Shown here piece after piece: positions 53,713 to 62,824 of a DNA stretch of 64,000 nt. Numbering within the stretch: position 1 is the first letter of the stretch; each line of letters opens with the position of its first letter. The position numbers were made by a program, and so were the translations under genes. The notes below the pieces were generated by a model. That model did no database searches. It saw only the letters and a program-made list of their open reading frames with translations, and had not been told where the DNA came from. Source of the stretch: a bacterium (GTDB taxonomy: Bacteria > Planctomycetota > UBA1135 > UBA2386). The DNA is taken from NCBI GenBank assembly GCA_024743115.1, contig JANSXC010000015.1, positions 62,001-126,000 on the forward strand, written 5' to 3'.

Positions 53713-55788
53713 CTACTTGTCCTTCGCGGGAGCCTTCACCGAGTCCCGGGCGGGGTGCGCGCGAAACGCCCAGATCTTCTTGTCGTTGGCGCCCACGACG
53801 ATCATGCCGTTGCTCACCGCGGGGGAGGAGAAGACCGGTTTGCCGATGTCGTAGCTCCAGACCAGCTCGCCGGTCGCGAGGCGGAGCATGTAGAGTCGGC
53901 CATCGCCCGACCCGAAGACCACTTTGTCGCCGCAGATCACGGGGGAGCCGTCGACCTTGCGCCGGGTTTTGAACTTCCAGAGCGGCTTACCGTCCTTGCG
54001 CGACATGCAGTGCAGCTGCTTGTCGCGACTGCCGACCACGACGTGCTCGTCGTCGAGTGCGGGCGACGACACGAAGCCCTGGCGGCGGTTCTTGTACGTC
54101 CATTCGACTTCACCGCTCTCGAGCTGAACGCGCAGGAACTCGTTGCCGTAGTGGCCGAAGTAGGCGCGATCGTCCACGAGAGCGACCGAACCCGCGACCT
54201 GACAGCCTTGGCCGAGATCGATCTTCGTGATGCGCTTGCCGGTCTCCGCGTCGACGAGGTGGAGGCCCGCATCGCACCCACCGAAGACGATCTCGCCTTT
54301 GCCGACCGCAGGCGCGCCGTGAACGTAGTTGTCGGTTTCGTAGCTCCACTGCGACTTGCCCGCGGTGTCGAGGCAGTAGACCGATGCGTCGTAGCTGCCG
54401 ACGACGACGTGTAGCTCGCCGGCCTTCGTGCGGAACCAGTTCGCGCCGCCGAGGATTCGATCCTTGGTTTCGAACCTCCAGCGCAGCTGGCCAGTGGCTG
54501 CGTCGAGCGCGTAGAAGAAGCCGTCCGACGAGCCGATGTAGATGTTGCCCGCGAGATGGAGTGCGGGCGCTTCGACCATGTCGCCGGTTGCGAACGACCA
54601 GCGCTTCTCGCCCGTCTGCAGATCGAGTGCGTAGACCGAGTTGTCGGTCGAGCCGACATAGACGATCCCGTCGACGACGATGGGTGAGGACAGGATCTCG
54701 CCAGCGGTCGCGAAAGACCACGCGAGTTCCGGCACGTCGCCGAGGCTGCCGGCGGCCCGGCCGGCCAGCCCGGGGTCGCCGCGGTAGTGCGGCCAGTCCG
54801 TCGTCGACTTACGAGTCGGGTCCTGCGTGCGTTCAGGGCCCTGGTCGTTGACGAGCCGGAACTCGAACTTGGCGAACAGCTCACGCTGCAAGGCGTCCAG
54901 TTCGGGTTGCGTGACCCGGCCGCCCGCAACTTCCTTGGCGAGGCCGGTGCGGACGTCGGCGAGTCGGGTGACGCGGCGCTCGAGCAGTTCGATGAGGTGG
55001 TAGCCGCGGGGGGACGCGACGGGTGCGGAGACTTCGCCGACGGCGAGCCCGCGAACCGCATCGGCGAAGTCGGGTCCGAAGCGGCGGTAGTTGTACTTCG
55101 GCAGGACGCCGGCAGTGGCGGCGGTGGCGGGGTTTCGCAGGGCCGTCCGAGTGGCGCGGTCGTCACTCTCGCGCAACAGCTCGTCGAACGTCGCGCCGGT
55201 GGCGATTCGCGCGTGCAGCCGCCGCGCGCGATCGAGTGGGGCCTCCGCGCGCGCGGTCGCCACGCTGATGAACACGTGACGCAGGCGAACCCGTACGCCG
55301 TCCTGGCCGTAGCGATGGTCGAACAGCTCGCGGATCGCGGCCGGATCGGCGCGGCGCTGCGCTCCGACGAGGGCTGCCACGCGGAGCTGGCGCAGGGCCT
55401 CGGTGGCGAACCGGGCGCGAAGTGAAGGCTGCGGCGAACGAGCGGACGTGCGTCCGGACGTGAGCAGTCGCCGTGAAGAGGTTGCCAGCGCCAGGGTCGG
55501 CGCCGAGCGGGCCAGTCCACGTTCTTCGCATTCGCGGGCGAGCAGGAAGTCGAACCCGAGCGCGGCGAGCCGCTGCGATGTCGGGCGTAGTCCCGCGAGG
55601 TAGCGCTGGTACGTGCCGCGGTCGAGGTCGCCGACGCGACTCGTCGCCACGATGGTCGAGTCGGAGGGTGTTCGATCGGCGTGAAAGAATGCGTGGGAAG
55701 CGTCCAACGCGGGACGCTGGCCGGTCAGCGCGAGCGCGGACGACAGGAGCGCGGTCGCGAATGGGGTGAGCAGCGGCGCGCCGATCAT
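53713..55788 (-). CDS. Parvulin-like prolyl isomerase fused to a PQQ-like beta-propeller
   Basis: 691 residues from ATG 55788, overlapping the upstream stop as ATGA. Signal segment PFATALLSSALALTGQ. Residues about 35-180 are a SurA/PpiD-like helical chaperone region. Residues about 180-290 are a parvulin domain: VRLRHVFISVATARAEAP, FDELLRESDD, LPKYNYRRFGPDFADAVRGLAVGEVSAPVASPRGYHLIELLERR. Residues about 350-680 are a propeller starting DWPHYRGDPGLAG, with blades DGIVYVGSTDNSVYALDLQTGEKRWSF, GDKVVFGSGDGRLYMLRLATGELVWSY and similar. The tail is Lys-rich. Both parts would sit outside the cytoplasm. Such a chain could fold or tether outer-envelope proteins, combining SurA-like and BamB-like folds. 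Confidence 0.88.
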   Translation of the reverse strand: MIGAPLLTPFATALLSSALALTGQRPALDASHAFFHADRTPSDSTIVATSRVGDLDRGTYQRYLAGLRPTSQRLAALGFDFLLARECEERGLARSAPTLALATSSRRLLTSGRTSARSPQPSLRARFATEALRQLRVAALVGAQRRADPAAIRELFDHRYGQDGVRVRLRHVFISVATARAEAPLDRARRLHARIATGATFDELLRESDDRATRTALRNPATAATAGVLPKYNYRRFGPDFADAVRGLAVGEVSAPVASPRGYHLIELLERRVTRLADVRTGLAKEVAGGRVTQPELDALQRELFAKFEFRLVNDQGPERTQDPTRKSTTDWPHYRGDPGLAGRAAGSLGDVPELAWSFATAGEILSSPIVVDGIVYVGSTDNSVYALDLQTGEKRWSFATGDMVEAPALHLAGNIYIGSSDGFFYALDAATGQLRWRFETKDRILGGANWFRTKAGELHVVVGSYDASVYCLDTAGKSQWSYETDNYVHGAPAVGKGEIVFGGCDAGLHLVDAETGKRITKIDLGQGCQVAGSVALVDDRAYFGHYGNEFLRVQLESGEVEWTYKNRRQGFVSSPALDDEHVVVGSRDKQLHCMSRKDGKPLWKFKTRRKVDGSPVICGDKVVFGSGDGRLYMLRLATGELVWSYDIGKPVFSSPAVSNGMIVVGANDKKIWAFRAHPARDSVKAPAKDK

Positions 55789-56936
55789 GACAACACCGCT
55801 CCGAACAAGTCCCGGAACTCGTGGGGGCCGACCGCACGCGGGTTGTGCTGGGCGGTCCACTGCTCGGCCGCCTCGTCAGCGAGGCCGTCGATGGCAGTGG
55901 TCGGGATCTCGGCGAGCGCATCTTCGAAGCCGGTGCAGGCGATGAGCTCGCGCAGTTGCCCGATCAACGCGGCGACGGCCGCCGTCGTGCCCTGGTCGAG
56001 CCCAACGAGCCCGGCGGCACGGGCGAGCTCGGCGTACTCTCGAGCCGTGGCCGGATCGTTCGCGTTGAACTCGACGACCGTGGGGAGCGTGACGCCTACG
56101 GCCTGGCCATGGACGATCCCGTGGTGCGCGGTCAGCGGATTCGCCATCGAGTGTGCGGCGCCGAGCATGCTGTTCTCGATCGCGACTCCGGCGCAGGCGG
56201 AGGCCCGCAGCATCGCGCTACGGGCAGTGAGATCGTCAGGCGTGGCGAGGACTCTCGGCAGATTGTGGGCCGCGAGCGCGAACGCTTCCCGTGCGAACAT
56301 CGAGGACATCGACGTTCGCACGCGCGTGACTGCGGACTCGACGGCGTGCGCGACGGTGTCGAGTCCGGTGCAGGCGGCGACGAACCGGGGTTGGCTCAGC
56401 GTCAGTTCCGCGTCGAGGATCGCGATTCGCGGCGCAGCCTGGCGGTCGCCGCACGCCATCTTCTGGTGGGTCTCGGCGTGGCTGATCAACGCGAATGACT
56501 GCACCTCGCTGCCGGTGCCAGCGGTTGTCGGGATGGCGATGATCGGCAGCAGCGTTCCGTTGGCCGTGCCGCGGCCGCGATAGTCGCGCATGCGGCCGCC
56601 GCCGGCATGCAGGAAGGCCGCGCCCTTGGCGACGTCGATGCTGCTGCCGCCACCGACGGCCACGATCAGGTCGGTGTCATGTGCGATGGCACGACGGCAG
56701 GTCTCGGCGTCGTTCTCGTCCGGGTTCTCGTTCGCGGCGTCGAACAGTCGCGTCACGATGTTCGAGTTCGCGAGAATCTCGGCGGCAGTCCGCGGGTGTC
56801 CTACAGCCGTCACTCCGGGGTCGGAGACGACGAGCGCGCTGCGTGCGCCGAGCTCTGCTGCCAGCCCGCCGAGGCGCTGGATGGATCCTGGGCCCGACAC
56901 GATGCGAGTCGGCAGCGAGAACTCGCTCGAGCTCAT
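55785..56936 (-). CDS. Iron-containing alcohol dehydrogenase
   Basis: 383 residues from ATG 56936, overlapping the upstream stop as ATGA. Group III features: GPGSIQRLGGLAAELGA near the N-terminus, VGGGSSIDVAKGAA for NAD(P), PTTAGTGSEVQ, and the metal-ligand set GLDTVAHAVES, NSMLGAAHSMANPLTAHHGIVHGQAVGV (His residues). The C-terminus is helical. It would interconvert an aldehyde and an alcohol with NAD(P)(H). Adjacent aldehyde dehydrogenase and acid-activating genes indicate a shared pathway. Substrate unknown. Confidence 0.94.
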   Translation of the reverse strand: MSSSEFSLPTRIVSGPGSIQRLGGLAAELGARSALVVSDPGVTAVGHPRTAAEILANSNIVTRLFDAANENPDENDAETCRRAIAHDTDLIVAVGGGSSIDVAKGAAFLHAGGGRMRDYRGRGTANGTLLPIIAIPTTAGTGSEVQSFALISHAETHQKMACGDRQAAPRIAILDAELTLSQPRFVAACTGLDTVAHAVESAVTRVRTSMSSMFAREAFALAAHNLPRVLATPDDLTARSAMLRASACAGVAIENSMLGAAHSMANPLTAHHGIVHGQAVGVTLPTVVEFNANDPATAREYAELARAAGLVGLDQGTTAAVAALIGQLRELIACTGFEDALAEIPTTAIDGLADEAAEQWTAQHNPRAVGPHEFRDLFGAVLS

Positions 56937-58372
56937 CCCCAACCTTCGGCGCGCTGGATCGCGCGTCGTTCGTAGAGGAACTCGAACAGGTTGCCTTCGT
57001 GCGGCTGATCCCACTCGACGTGCGAGGTCGGGACCGGGCCGAGGTTGAGGCGGTCGACGTGATGCGAGCGCTGAAGTTCGGCCAACAGGTCGGAATCGCG
57101 CGTGATCGCGGTGACGACGAGGCTCGGGCCCATGTCTTCGACGAGGCGATCGGCCGGGACCTGGACGACGCTCGTGAACGGAAACAGGAACTCCGTGCGC
57201 GCGAGTGGGTGGTCGACGCTGTCGCAGTGCACGACCGTTGGGAGCAGGTAACTCGCGCCATCGAGCGTGCGGGCGCGGTCGCCGTCACGGTGCGCGGCCG
57301 TCGCGTCGCGGGCGCCGCCCGCGGCCAGGCCCTCGTCGATCCTGGCATCGATGAACTCGGCGAACTTGGGGTTCGCGAACGCCGACAGAGTCGCGCCCTC
57401 ATCGGCGGCCGGGCGTGGCGCTCGGGCCGAGAGCTCGGCTGCCAGTGCGTTGGCGATCTCTTCGGCGTGCGCCGTCACGAAGATCGACGATGCGTTCACG
57501 CAGCTTCGGCCGCCGTTGTCCGCGACCGACGCCGCGAGCACCGGCAGGAACTCGCGCCAGTCGTCCGCGACGTCGGGGCCGATCACGACCTTGCTGCGAC
57601 CCGGGCCGTGGATCTCGACCCGCGGATCGTGGGACCACGCTTTGGTCACGGCCTCGTCACCGAAGAGCTGCGTGCGGCCGCAGCGCTCGAGGATCACGCC
57701 GGAGCCCTCGTGATCGGTGGGGTAGAAGCTGAACGCCTCGCGTGGGCAGCCGGCGGCGAGGAACGCCTGCATGATTCGCAGCGGCGTCCACGGTTCTTCG
57801 CGTCCGGGCTTGAGCACGACGGGGATCCCGAGGGCCACCGCCGGCATCCAGATCGAGTTCACCCCCGGCGAATTGCTCGGCAGGATGACGCCGAGCGCGT
57901 TCGTCGTGGGGGCGTAGTGCACCGGCATGTTGCCGTGGTGACCGAAGCCCGTGTCGACGACGCTCGGATCCATGCCGCGGGTCAGGCCGCGCAGGATGTC
58001 AGCCATGCCGTCGAACACGGTGAGAATCTTCTTCATGTTGCGCCGGACGAGCACGTGCGGCAGGCCGCTCGTTCGGCTCAGGGTGGCGACGTATTCGTCG
58101 GGGGTCTGGGTCGCACCCTCACTGTTGAGCGACAGCGTGCCGGTCATGAAGTGCTCGCCCGCGGCCTTGCAGATCGCCAGCAGTTGCTCGGTCGATAGTT
58201 CGCGCAACCGCGCGGCTGCACGATCCTGCTTGCGGAGGTCCCGCTTGATCAAGCCGGCGTTGGCCTGGCTGATCCTGGCGAGAACCTCGCCGTTGTTCCT
58301 GAGCTCGTTCTGGTCGAGGCTCGAGTACTCGGTGCCCTGGCGCAGGACGGGAATGTGTGGCGCGTCGGTCAT
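56933..58372 (-). CDS. Aldehyde dehydrogenase-superfamily / acyl reductase
   Basis: 479 residues from the ATG giving MTDAPHIPVLRQGTEYSSLD; the longer ORF extends back into the acid-activating gene. The N-terminal helical part (LRELSTEQLLAICKAAGEHFM, TLSRTSGLPHVLVRRNMKKIL) resembles LuxC acyl reductases. The dehydrogenase core contains LGVILPSNSPGVNSIWMPAVALGIPVVLKPGREEPW and the catalytic Cys near residue 290 in NGGRSCVNAS. A reductase acting on an activated acyl group, or an oxidising aldehyde dehydrogenase, both fit. The LuxE-like neighbour favours the former. Coupled by ATGA to the alcohol dehydrogenase. Confidence 0.9.
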   Translation of the reverse strand: MTDAPHIPVLRQGTEYSSLDQNELRNNGEVLARISQANAGLIKRDLRKQDRAAARLRELSTEQLLAICKAAGEHFMTGTLSLNSEGATQTPDEYVATLSRTSGLPHVLVRRNMKKILTVFDGMADILRGLTRGMDPSVVDTGFGHHGNMPVHYAPTTNALGVILPSNSPGVNSIWMPAVALGIPVVLKPGREEPWTPLRIMQAFLAAGCPREAFSFYPTDHEGSGVILERCGRTQLFGDEAVTKAWSHDPRVEIHGPGRSKVVIGPDVADDWREFLPVLAASVADNGGRSCVNASSIFVTAHAEEIANALAAELSARAPRPAADEGATLSAFANPKFAEFIDARIDEGLAAGGARDATAAHRDGDRARTLDGASYLLPTVVHCDSVDHPLARTEFLFPFTSVVQVPADRLVEDMGPSLVVTAITRDSDLLAELQRSHHVDRLNLGPVPTSHVEWDQPHEGNLFEFLYERRAIQRAEGWG

Positions 58373-58380
58373 CGGGTGGC

Positions 58381-59433
58381 TCAGTAAACGCCTTCGACGA
58401 TCTTGGCTGCTTCCTGCCCGAACGGCCGTACCTCCGCGACCCCGTCCCACGGATACGCGTCGCACGGGCGGCGGCGCAACGCCTCGTCGCGCTCGAGGAA
58501 TCGTGGCATGAAGAACTCGCGCGTCATCGTGGTCAGCTCGACGCGGCCCCAGGTGTCGTAGTCGACGAGCTGGTCCGTATTGTCCGGGTCCACGACGCGC
58601 AGCACCGCGCGCGGCTCCGGCGCGTGGTAGGTGATCGAATAGCCATCGGCCTTCAGATCGGGCTTGTGGGCGGCGAGTCCCATCAGCGTGTTGCCGTAGG
58701 TGGGCACGAACTCGACCTCGTCTTCGAGCACCTCCTCGCAGAGGAAGCGCGTGTTCTGTGGGGTCATCGTCGTGCCGCCGCAGAACACGCCCTTGATGCC
58801 GGCCTCGGGGATCGAGAGTCGTTCCCCGAGCTCTTCGAGCAGCTTGGGTGTCGTGAACAGCGCGTTCACGCTGCGCTTCTCGAGAACGGTGACCGCCTGA
58901 TCGATCACGTGCGTCATGTAGGCCTTGGCCTGATCGAACTCCTTGTTCTTGATCAGCTTCTTCACCCAGCGCGGATCGAGATCGACGAAGTAGCACGACG
59001 AGCCGCGGAAGTTGGCGAGGTGTTCGATCGCGAGGCGCAGGCGCCGAGGCCCGGTCGGTCCGACCATGAGCCAGTAGCCACCCGGTGGGAACGCCTCGTC
59101 GCTCAGCGTCGCGGAGAATTGCTCGTAGTCCGTCTTGTAGTCTTCCCAGCCGATGCGCTGTTTCGGCATGCCGGTCGTGCCGCCGGTCTCGAAGATCGTG
59201 AACGGTTTGCCCTCGTAGGCCTTCGGCACCCAGCGTTCGTGCGGCTCGCGGCGCAGCGCCTCACCGTCGAAGTGCGGGAAGCGCGTCAGATCGGCGAACG
59301 ACGTGACTTCCTCTGCCGGATTCCAGCCCGCCGTCTTCGCCCAGTCGAGCCAATAGGGCGTGCCGGTCGCCGGCGAGAAGTGCCAGCGGACGATTTCGCG
59401 GAAGTGCTCGTCGAGGTCGGGATGCGCGGTCAT
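58381..59433 (-). CDS. LuxE/PaaK-like acid-activating enzyme
   Basis: 350 residues, shorter than full phenylacetate-CoA ligases (about 430) and near the LuxE acyl-protein synthetase length (about 370). The adenylate-forming phosphate loop is FETGGTTGMPKQRI, and CGGTTMTPQNTRFLCEEVL, FVPTYGNTLMGLAAH and DTWGRVELTTMTREFFMPRFLERDEAL match the following blocks of PaaK/LuxE proteins. It should adenylate a carboxylic acid and pass it to a thiol or to the reductase. No CoA-binding C-terminal domain is evident. The gene is 8 bases ahead of the aldehyde dehydrogenase start. Confidence 0.85.
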   Translation of the reverse strand: MTAHPDLDEHFREIVRWHFSPATGTPYWLDWAKTAGWNPAEEVTSFADLTRFPHFDGEALRREPHERWVPKAYEGKPFTIFETGGTTGMPKQRIGWEDYKTDYEQFSATLSDEAFPPGGYWLMVGPTGPRRLRLAIEHLANFRGSSCYFVDLDPRWVKKLIKNKEFDQAKAYMTHVIDQAVTVLEKRSVNALFTTPKLLEELGERLSIPEAGIKGVFCGGTTMTPQNTRFLCEEVLEDEVEFVPTYGNTLMGLAAHKPDLKADGYSITYHAPEPRAVLRVVDPDNTDQLVDYDTWGRVELTTMTREFFMPRFLERDEALRRRPCDAYPWDGVAEVRPFGQEAAKIVEGVY

Positions 59434-59470
59434 GCGTGGGGTCGGGCGGGCGGTAGAAGAACCGTGAGGC

Positions 59471-61027
59471 TCAGGCAGGGCGGGAGAAGAACCGTTCGAC
59501 GACGGTCTGACTCGGGGGGCGGGTGAGGAGGCTGACGACGACGAGGGTGGTCGCGGAGGCCGCGAACATGACGGCGACCGGCATCATGCCGAAGACGAGA
59601 TAGTCCTCGCCGCCAGCTTCTCCAGAGTGGCCCGCGAGAGTCGGCTGCAACAACCCGTCGTAGAACAGGATCGCCCACGTCACGCCGGCGACGATGACGG
59701 CTGCGATGGCGCCCGCGGCCGTGACCCGGCGCCAATAGACCGCCGCGACGACGAGCGGGAACAGGCTCGCGAACCCGCTGAAGCACCAGACTGCGAGGTC
59801 GAAGACGTTCGGCGGCGGGAACAGCGACAGCACGTAGGTCAGCGCGACGATCGCGACGATGAACAGCCGCCCGAGCGTGACGCGTTGGGCCTCCGAGAAC
59901 CGGTCGCCGGTGCGGTGCACGACGATGTCATGGGTGAAGATCGTTCCGAGGCAGACGAACTGCGAGTCCAGCGACGACATGATCGCTGCCAGGATGCCCG
60001 CCATCAGCAGTCCGGAGATCCACGGGTTCTTGAGTTGCATGCCGACCATCTTCGCCAGCACGGCGTTGCTGTTGCCGCCCGGCGCCTCGATGCCGGCGCC
60101 CGCAGCCCAGACGCCGATGAGCACGCACGGCGCCCAGACGATCATGATGAACAGCGGGTGGGCGATGACCGTCATGCGAAACGTCTTCGCGCTGCGGGCC
60201 GTCAGCCAGTGCTGAAAGAGATGCGGGAACATGCCGACCGACAGCGGCACGAACATGTAGCTCAAGAACTGCGCGTGGCTGATTTCGCCTTCGCGGGCGA
60301 GCAGCTCGGGGCGGTTGTCGACGACGTTCTGGGTCGCAGTCTCGACGCCGCCGAACGAGCCCGAGATCAGGACGAACGCGAGCACGCCGACCGCCATGAA
60401 GACCATCGTCTGCACGGCGTTGGCGAGAGCCGCGGCGCGCACGCCGCCGGTCAGGATGTAGGCCAGTACGACGAGGCAGATCACGAGTCCAGTGAGCCAT
60501 GTCGGCACGTCCGCGATGCCCTTGACCACCGCGCCGGCGCCCACGATGCCGATCAGCAGGTACGGGATGACCAGGCCGACGAGCACCGGGAACAGCAGTG
60601 TGCCGAGGAGGTTCGACTCGAACCGGGCGCGGAAGAACTGGATCTGCGTGACGAAGTTGAAGCGCTTGCCAATCGCCCAGAGCTTGATCCCGACCAGGAA
60701 GAACACCAGCGAGTGGATGATGCCTGAGGCCGACGCCATGAGGCCGTAGACCCCGATGCCCTTGTCGTACGCCTTGCCGGTCGAACCGACGAGCGCGAAC
60801 GCGGTCATCGTCGTTCCGAACACGCTCATCAGCAGCAGGAACGGGCCGATCGAGCGGCTCGCGACGAAATACTCACCGGCGGACCCGCGCGCTCGTCGGC
60901 TGTTCAGGATGCTGAACAGGAGCAGCGCCGCGAGGTAGATCGCGACGACGATGAGCGGCGTTGAACTCTTCGGCGGCTTCTGCGGCAGAGTGGCGTCGAG
61001 GACCGTGGACAGCAGTTCGGCGATCAT
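59471..61027 (-). CDS. Sodium:solute symporter family transporter
   Basis: 518 residues from ATG 61027, overlapping the DUF3311 gene stop as ATGA. About 13 hydrophobic helices, with family phrases YFVASRSIGPFLLLMSVFGTTMTAFALVGSTGKAYDKG, GLVIPYLLIGIVGAGAVV, LTGGVRAAALANAVQTMVF, LLMAGILAAIMSSLDSQFVCLGTIFTHDIV and LAVWCFSGFASLFPLVVAAVYW. This is an SSS-type secondary carrier. Pairing with a small DUF3311 protein is common and frequently associated with carboxylate uptake. The next genes activate and reduce an acid, which suggests the cargo. Confidence 0.94.
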   Translation of the reverse strand: MIAELLSTVLDATLPQKPPKSSTPLIVVAIYLAALLLFSILNSRRARGSAGEYFVASRSIGPFLLLMSVFGTTMTAFALVGSTGKAYDKGIGVYGLMASASGIIHSLVFFLVGIKLWAIGKRFNFVTQIQFFRARFESNLLGTLLFPVLVGLVIPYLLIGIVGAGAVVKGIADVPTWLTGLVICLVVLAYILTGGVRAAALANAVQTMVFMAVGVLAFVLISGSFGGVETATQNVVDNRPELLAREGEISHAQFLSYMFVPLSVGMFPHLFQHWLTARSAKTFRMTVIAHPLFIMIVWAPCVLIGVWAAGAGIEAPGGNSNAVLAKMVGMQLKNPWISGLLMAGILAAIMSSLDSQFVCLGTIFTHDIVVHRTGDRFSEAQRVTLGRLFIVAIVALTYVLSLFPPPNVFDLAVWCFSGFASLFPLVVAAVYWRRVTAAGAIAAVIVAGVTWAILFYDGLLQPTLAGHSGEAGGEDYLVFGMMPVAVMFAASATTLVVVSLLTRPPSQTVVERFFSRPA

Positions 61028-61269
61028 GCCTCGCTGTCCCCCTCGTCTGCCCATTCTTCGATCCGGGTCGGCCAGGCGAAGCGCACGACCAGCGCCCATG
61101 CGATGGCGGCGCCGATCGAGACCAGCACCTGGAACCACAGGCCGACCGGTACGAAGCCGAACACCAGTGTGCGATCGTTCCAGTTCCAGAAGTCGTAGTG
61201 CAGGATCGCCAGCACCACGACGAGCAACCAGGCCAGGCGGCCCGGTATCGACATCTTTCCGCCGGTCAT
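61024..61269 (-). CDS. DUF3311-like small membrane protein
   Basis: 81 residues from ATG 61269; CAGGAGAG sits a few bases upstream, which supports this start over the internal ATG at 61254. Two hydrophobic helices (LAWLLVVVLAILHYDFWNW and VGLWFQVLVSIGAAIAWALVV) with the family-typical HxDxW(N) and F...W. motif FGFVPVGLWFQ. It is the usual small partner of SSS symporters, and the genes overlap by ATGA. The exact role of DUF3311 proteins is unknown; an accessory subunit is likely. Confidence 0.87.
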   Translation of the reverse strand: MTGGKMSIPGRLAWLLVVVLAILHYDFWNWNDRTLVFGFVPVGLWFQVLVSIGAAIAWALVVRFAWPTRIEEWADEGDSEA

Positions 61270-61288
61270 GACTCTCCTGCTGCGGACG

Positions 61289-62824
61289 CTATTCGCCCTT
61301 CTTGGCGATTGCGTAGAGGTGGGTGTGGGTCGCCAGGTAGAGCGTGCCGTTGGCCGCGATCGGCGAGCTGTAGATCGGCACGCCGAAGTCGATCTCCTTG
61401 ACCGTCTTCTTGTCGAACTCCTTCGTCGCTGGCGCACTCACGAGGAACCCGTCCTCGATGCCGACGTAGACGCGGCCGTCGACGACGAGCGTGGAGCCCC
61501 AGATGTGAGCGCTCGTGTCGTACTGCCAGTGCAACTTGCCGGTCGCCGCGTCGAAGCAGTAGAGGTAGCCGGAGTAGTCGGCGACGAAGACCATTCCATT
61601 CCAGACGGAGAGGGTCGACAGCGAGCGGTGGATCTTGTCGTAGGACCAGACGAGCTTGCCCTTGCTGTCAACGCAGACGAGGTTGCCGACGCCCTCGCCG
61701 TGCTCGGGATCCTGGCCGATCGCGACGAATACCCGGCCGTCGTGCACGACCGGCGTCGCAAGGACCTCGCTCGGTCCCTTGCTGGTTGCGTACTTGCGCG
61801 GCGTGCCGTCGTCCTTGACTCGATAACGCTTCGGATTGCAGTCGTACTCCCAGGCCTTCTTCAGGATCTTGAAGCCGTCTTCGTCCGGTGCTGGCGTCGG
61901 GTCGAACGCGTAGAGCACACCGTCGGGACCGCCGAAGATCGCAAGCTTCGTGTCCGGAGTCTCGAGCCACGCCGGAGACGACCAGTTGCTGTGGAAGATG
62001 CGCTCACCGAGACCCGAGGCCTCTTCGCCGAGCAGCTTGCCGGTCTTCTTGTCGACCACGATCAGGGACGGCGCGTTCGGCGCTGGCGTCTCGACGTGGC
62101 CGTAGTCGACGCCGTTGCTCGTCGACGTCCAGATCTGATCGCCGACGATCATCACGGAGCAACTCGTGATGTTGTGCGGGAACACACCGCACTCGTCGAT
62201 CATGTTGAGCTTCCAGATGATGTCGGCGTCGGTCTTCTTGACCTCGACGGGCGGCTTGCCGTTGTCGGGGTAGTACTTCGCCTCGTCCTTGAAGGGCCCG
62301 TCGTTGCCGTCGTGCAGCCCCTTGGCGTCGAGGCACATGACCTCACAGCGATTGGTGACGAGGTAGACCCGATCCCCTTCGATGGCGGGCGAACTGCAGA
62401 TGCCGAGGAATTCCCAGTCGCTGACCTTGCCCGTGCCGAGCTTGGGCACGTTGAGCTGCCAGATGAGTTCGCCGGTCTGCTCGTCGAGGCAGTAGACGCA
62501 GGAACGATCGCCCTGGAAACGCGGGTCTCGCGGTACGTCGTTGTTGGTGCCGACGTAGACGCGACCACCGCTCACGGTCGGGTTGCCGTAGCTCTGCGAG
62601 CCGAGCTTCGCGACCCACTTCACGTTCTTCGTGGTCTCGGGGTCGATGTCTTCGCTGTCCCCCTTGAACTGGCCGGGTTCGAACTCGGCCGGGATGCCCG
62701 TGACCCGTGAAACCATGTTGCGGGTCGCGTCACGGCCCCACATGGGCCACTCCTGAGCTGCGGCCGGGGCAGAGAACGTCGCGGCTGCCAGCAGTGCGCA
62801 GGCCGTAGTCGAGAGATCATTCAT
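61289..62824 (-). CDS. PQQ-like beta-propeller exported protein
   Basis: 511 residues with a signal peptide (LLAAATFSAPAAAQ). It starts EWPMWGRDATRNMVSRVTGIPAEF, then carries propeller blades SCVYCLDEQTGELIWQLNV, LVTNRCEVMCLDAKGLHDG, DGVLYAFDPTPAPDEDG, LVCVDSKGKLVWSY, YLYCFDAATGKLHWQY and GTLYLATHTHLYAI. The adjacent MDECGVFPHNITSCS contains two Cys. The layout is typical of the large planctomycete propeller family, and catalytic PQQ residues are not evident. The gene overlaps the upstream partial gene by 8 bp (ATGAATGA) and precedes DUF3311 by 19 bases. Confidence 0.88.
   Translation of the reverse strand: MNDLSTTACALLAAATFSAPAAAQEWPMWGRDATRNMVSRVTGIPAEFEPGQFKGDSEDIDPETTKNVKWVAKLGSQSYGNPTVSGGRVYVGTNNDVPRDPRFQGDRSCVYCLDEQTGELIWQLNVPKLGTGKVSDWEFLGICSSPAIEGDRVYLVTNRCEVMCLDAKGLHDGNDGPFKDEAKYYPDNGKPPVEVKKTDADIIWKLNMIDECGVFPHNITSCSVMIVGDQIWTSTSNGVDYGHVETPAPNAPSLIVVDKKTGKLLGEEASGLGERIFHSNWSSPAWLETPDTKLAIFGGPDGVLYAFDPTPAPDEDGFKILKKAWEYDCNPKRYRVKDDGTPRKYATSKGPSEVLATPVVHDGRVFVAIGQDPEHGEGVGNLVCVDSKGKLVWSYDKIHRSLSTLSVWNGMVFVADYSGYLYCFDAATGKLHWQYDTSAHIWGSTLVVDGRVYVGIEDGFLVSAPATKEFDKKTVKEIDFGVPIYSSPIAANGTLYLATHTHLYAIAKKGE

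Noticed and set aside
59627-60727. 366-aa plus-strand ORF opposite the symporter
   Set aside because: It is antisense to a clear SSS transporter. Its composition (runs of D, R, H, Q) is the typical reverse-frame shadow of a GC-rich membrane gene.
61268-62710. 480-aa plus-strand ORF opposite the PQQ-like propeller
   Set aside because: Long only because GC-rich DNA has few stops. It mirrors a well-supported propeller gene and has no recognisable domain.
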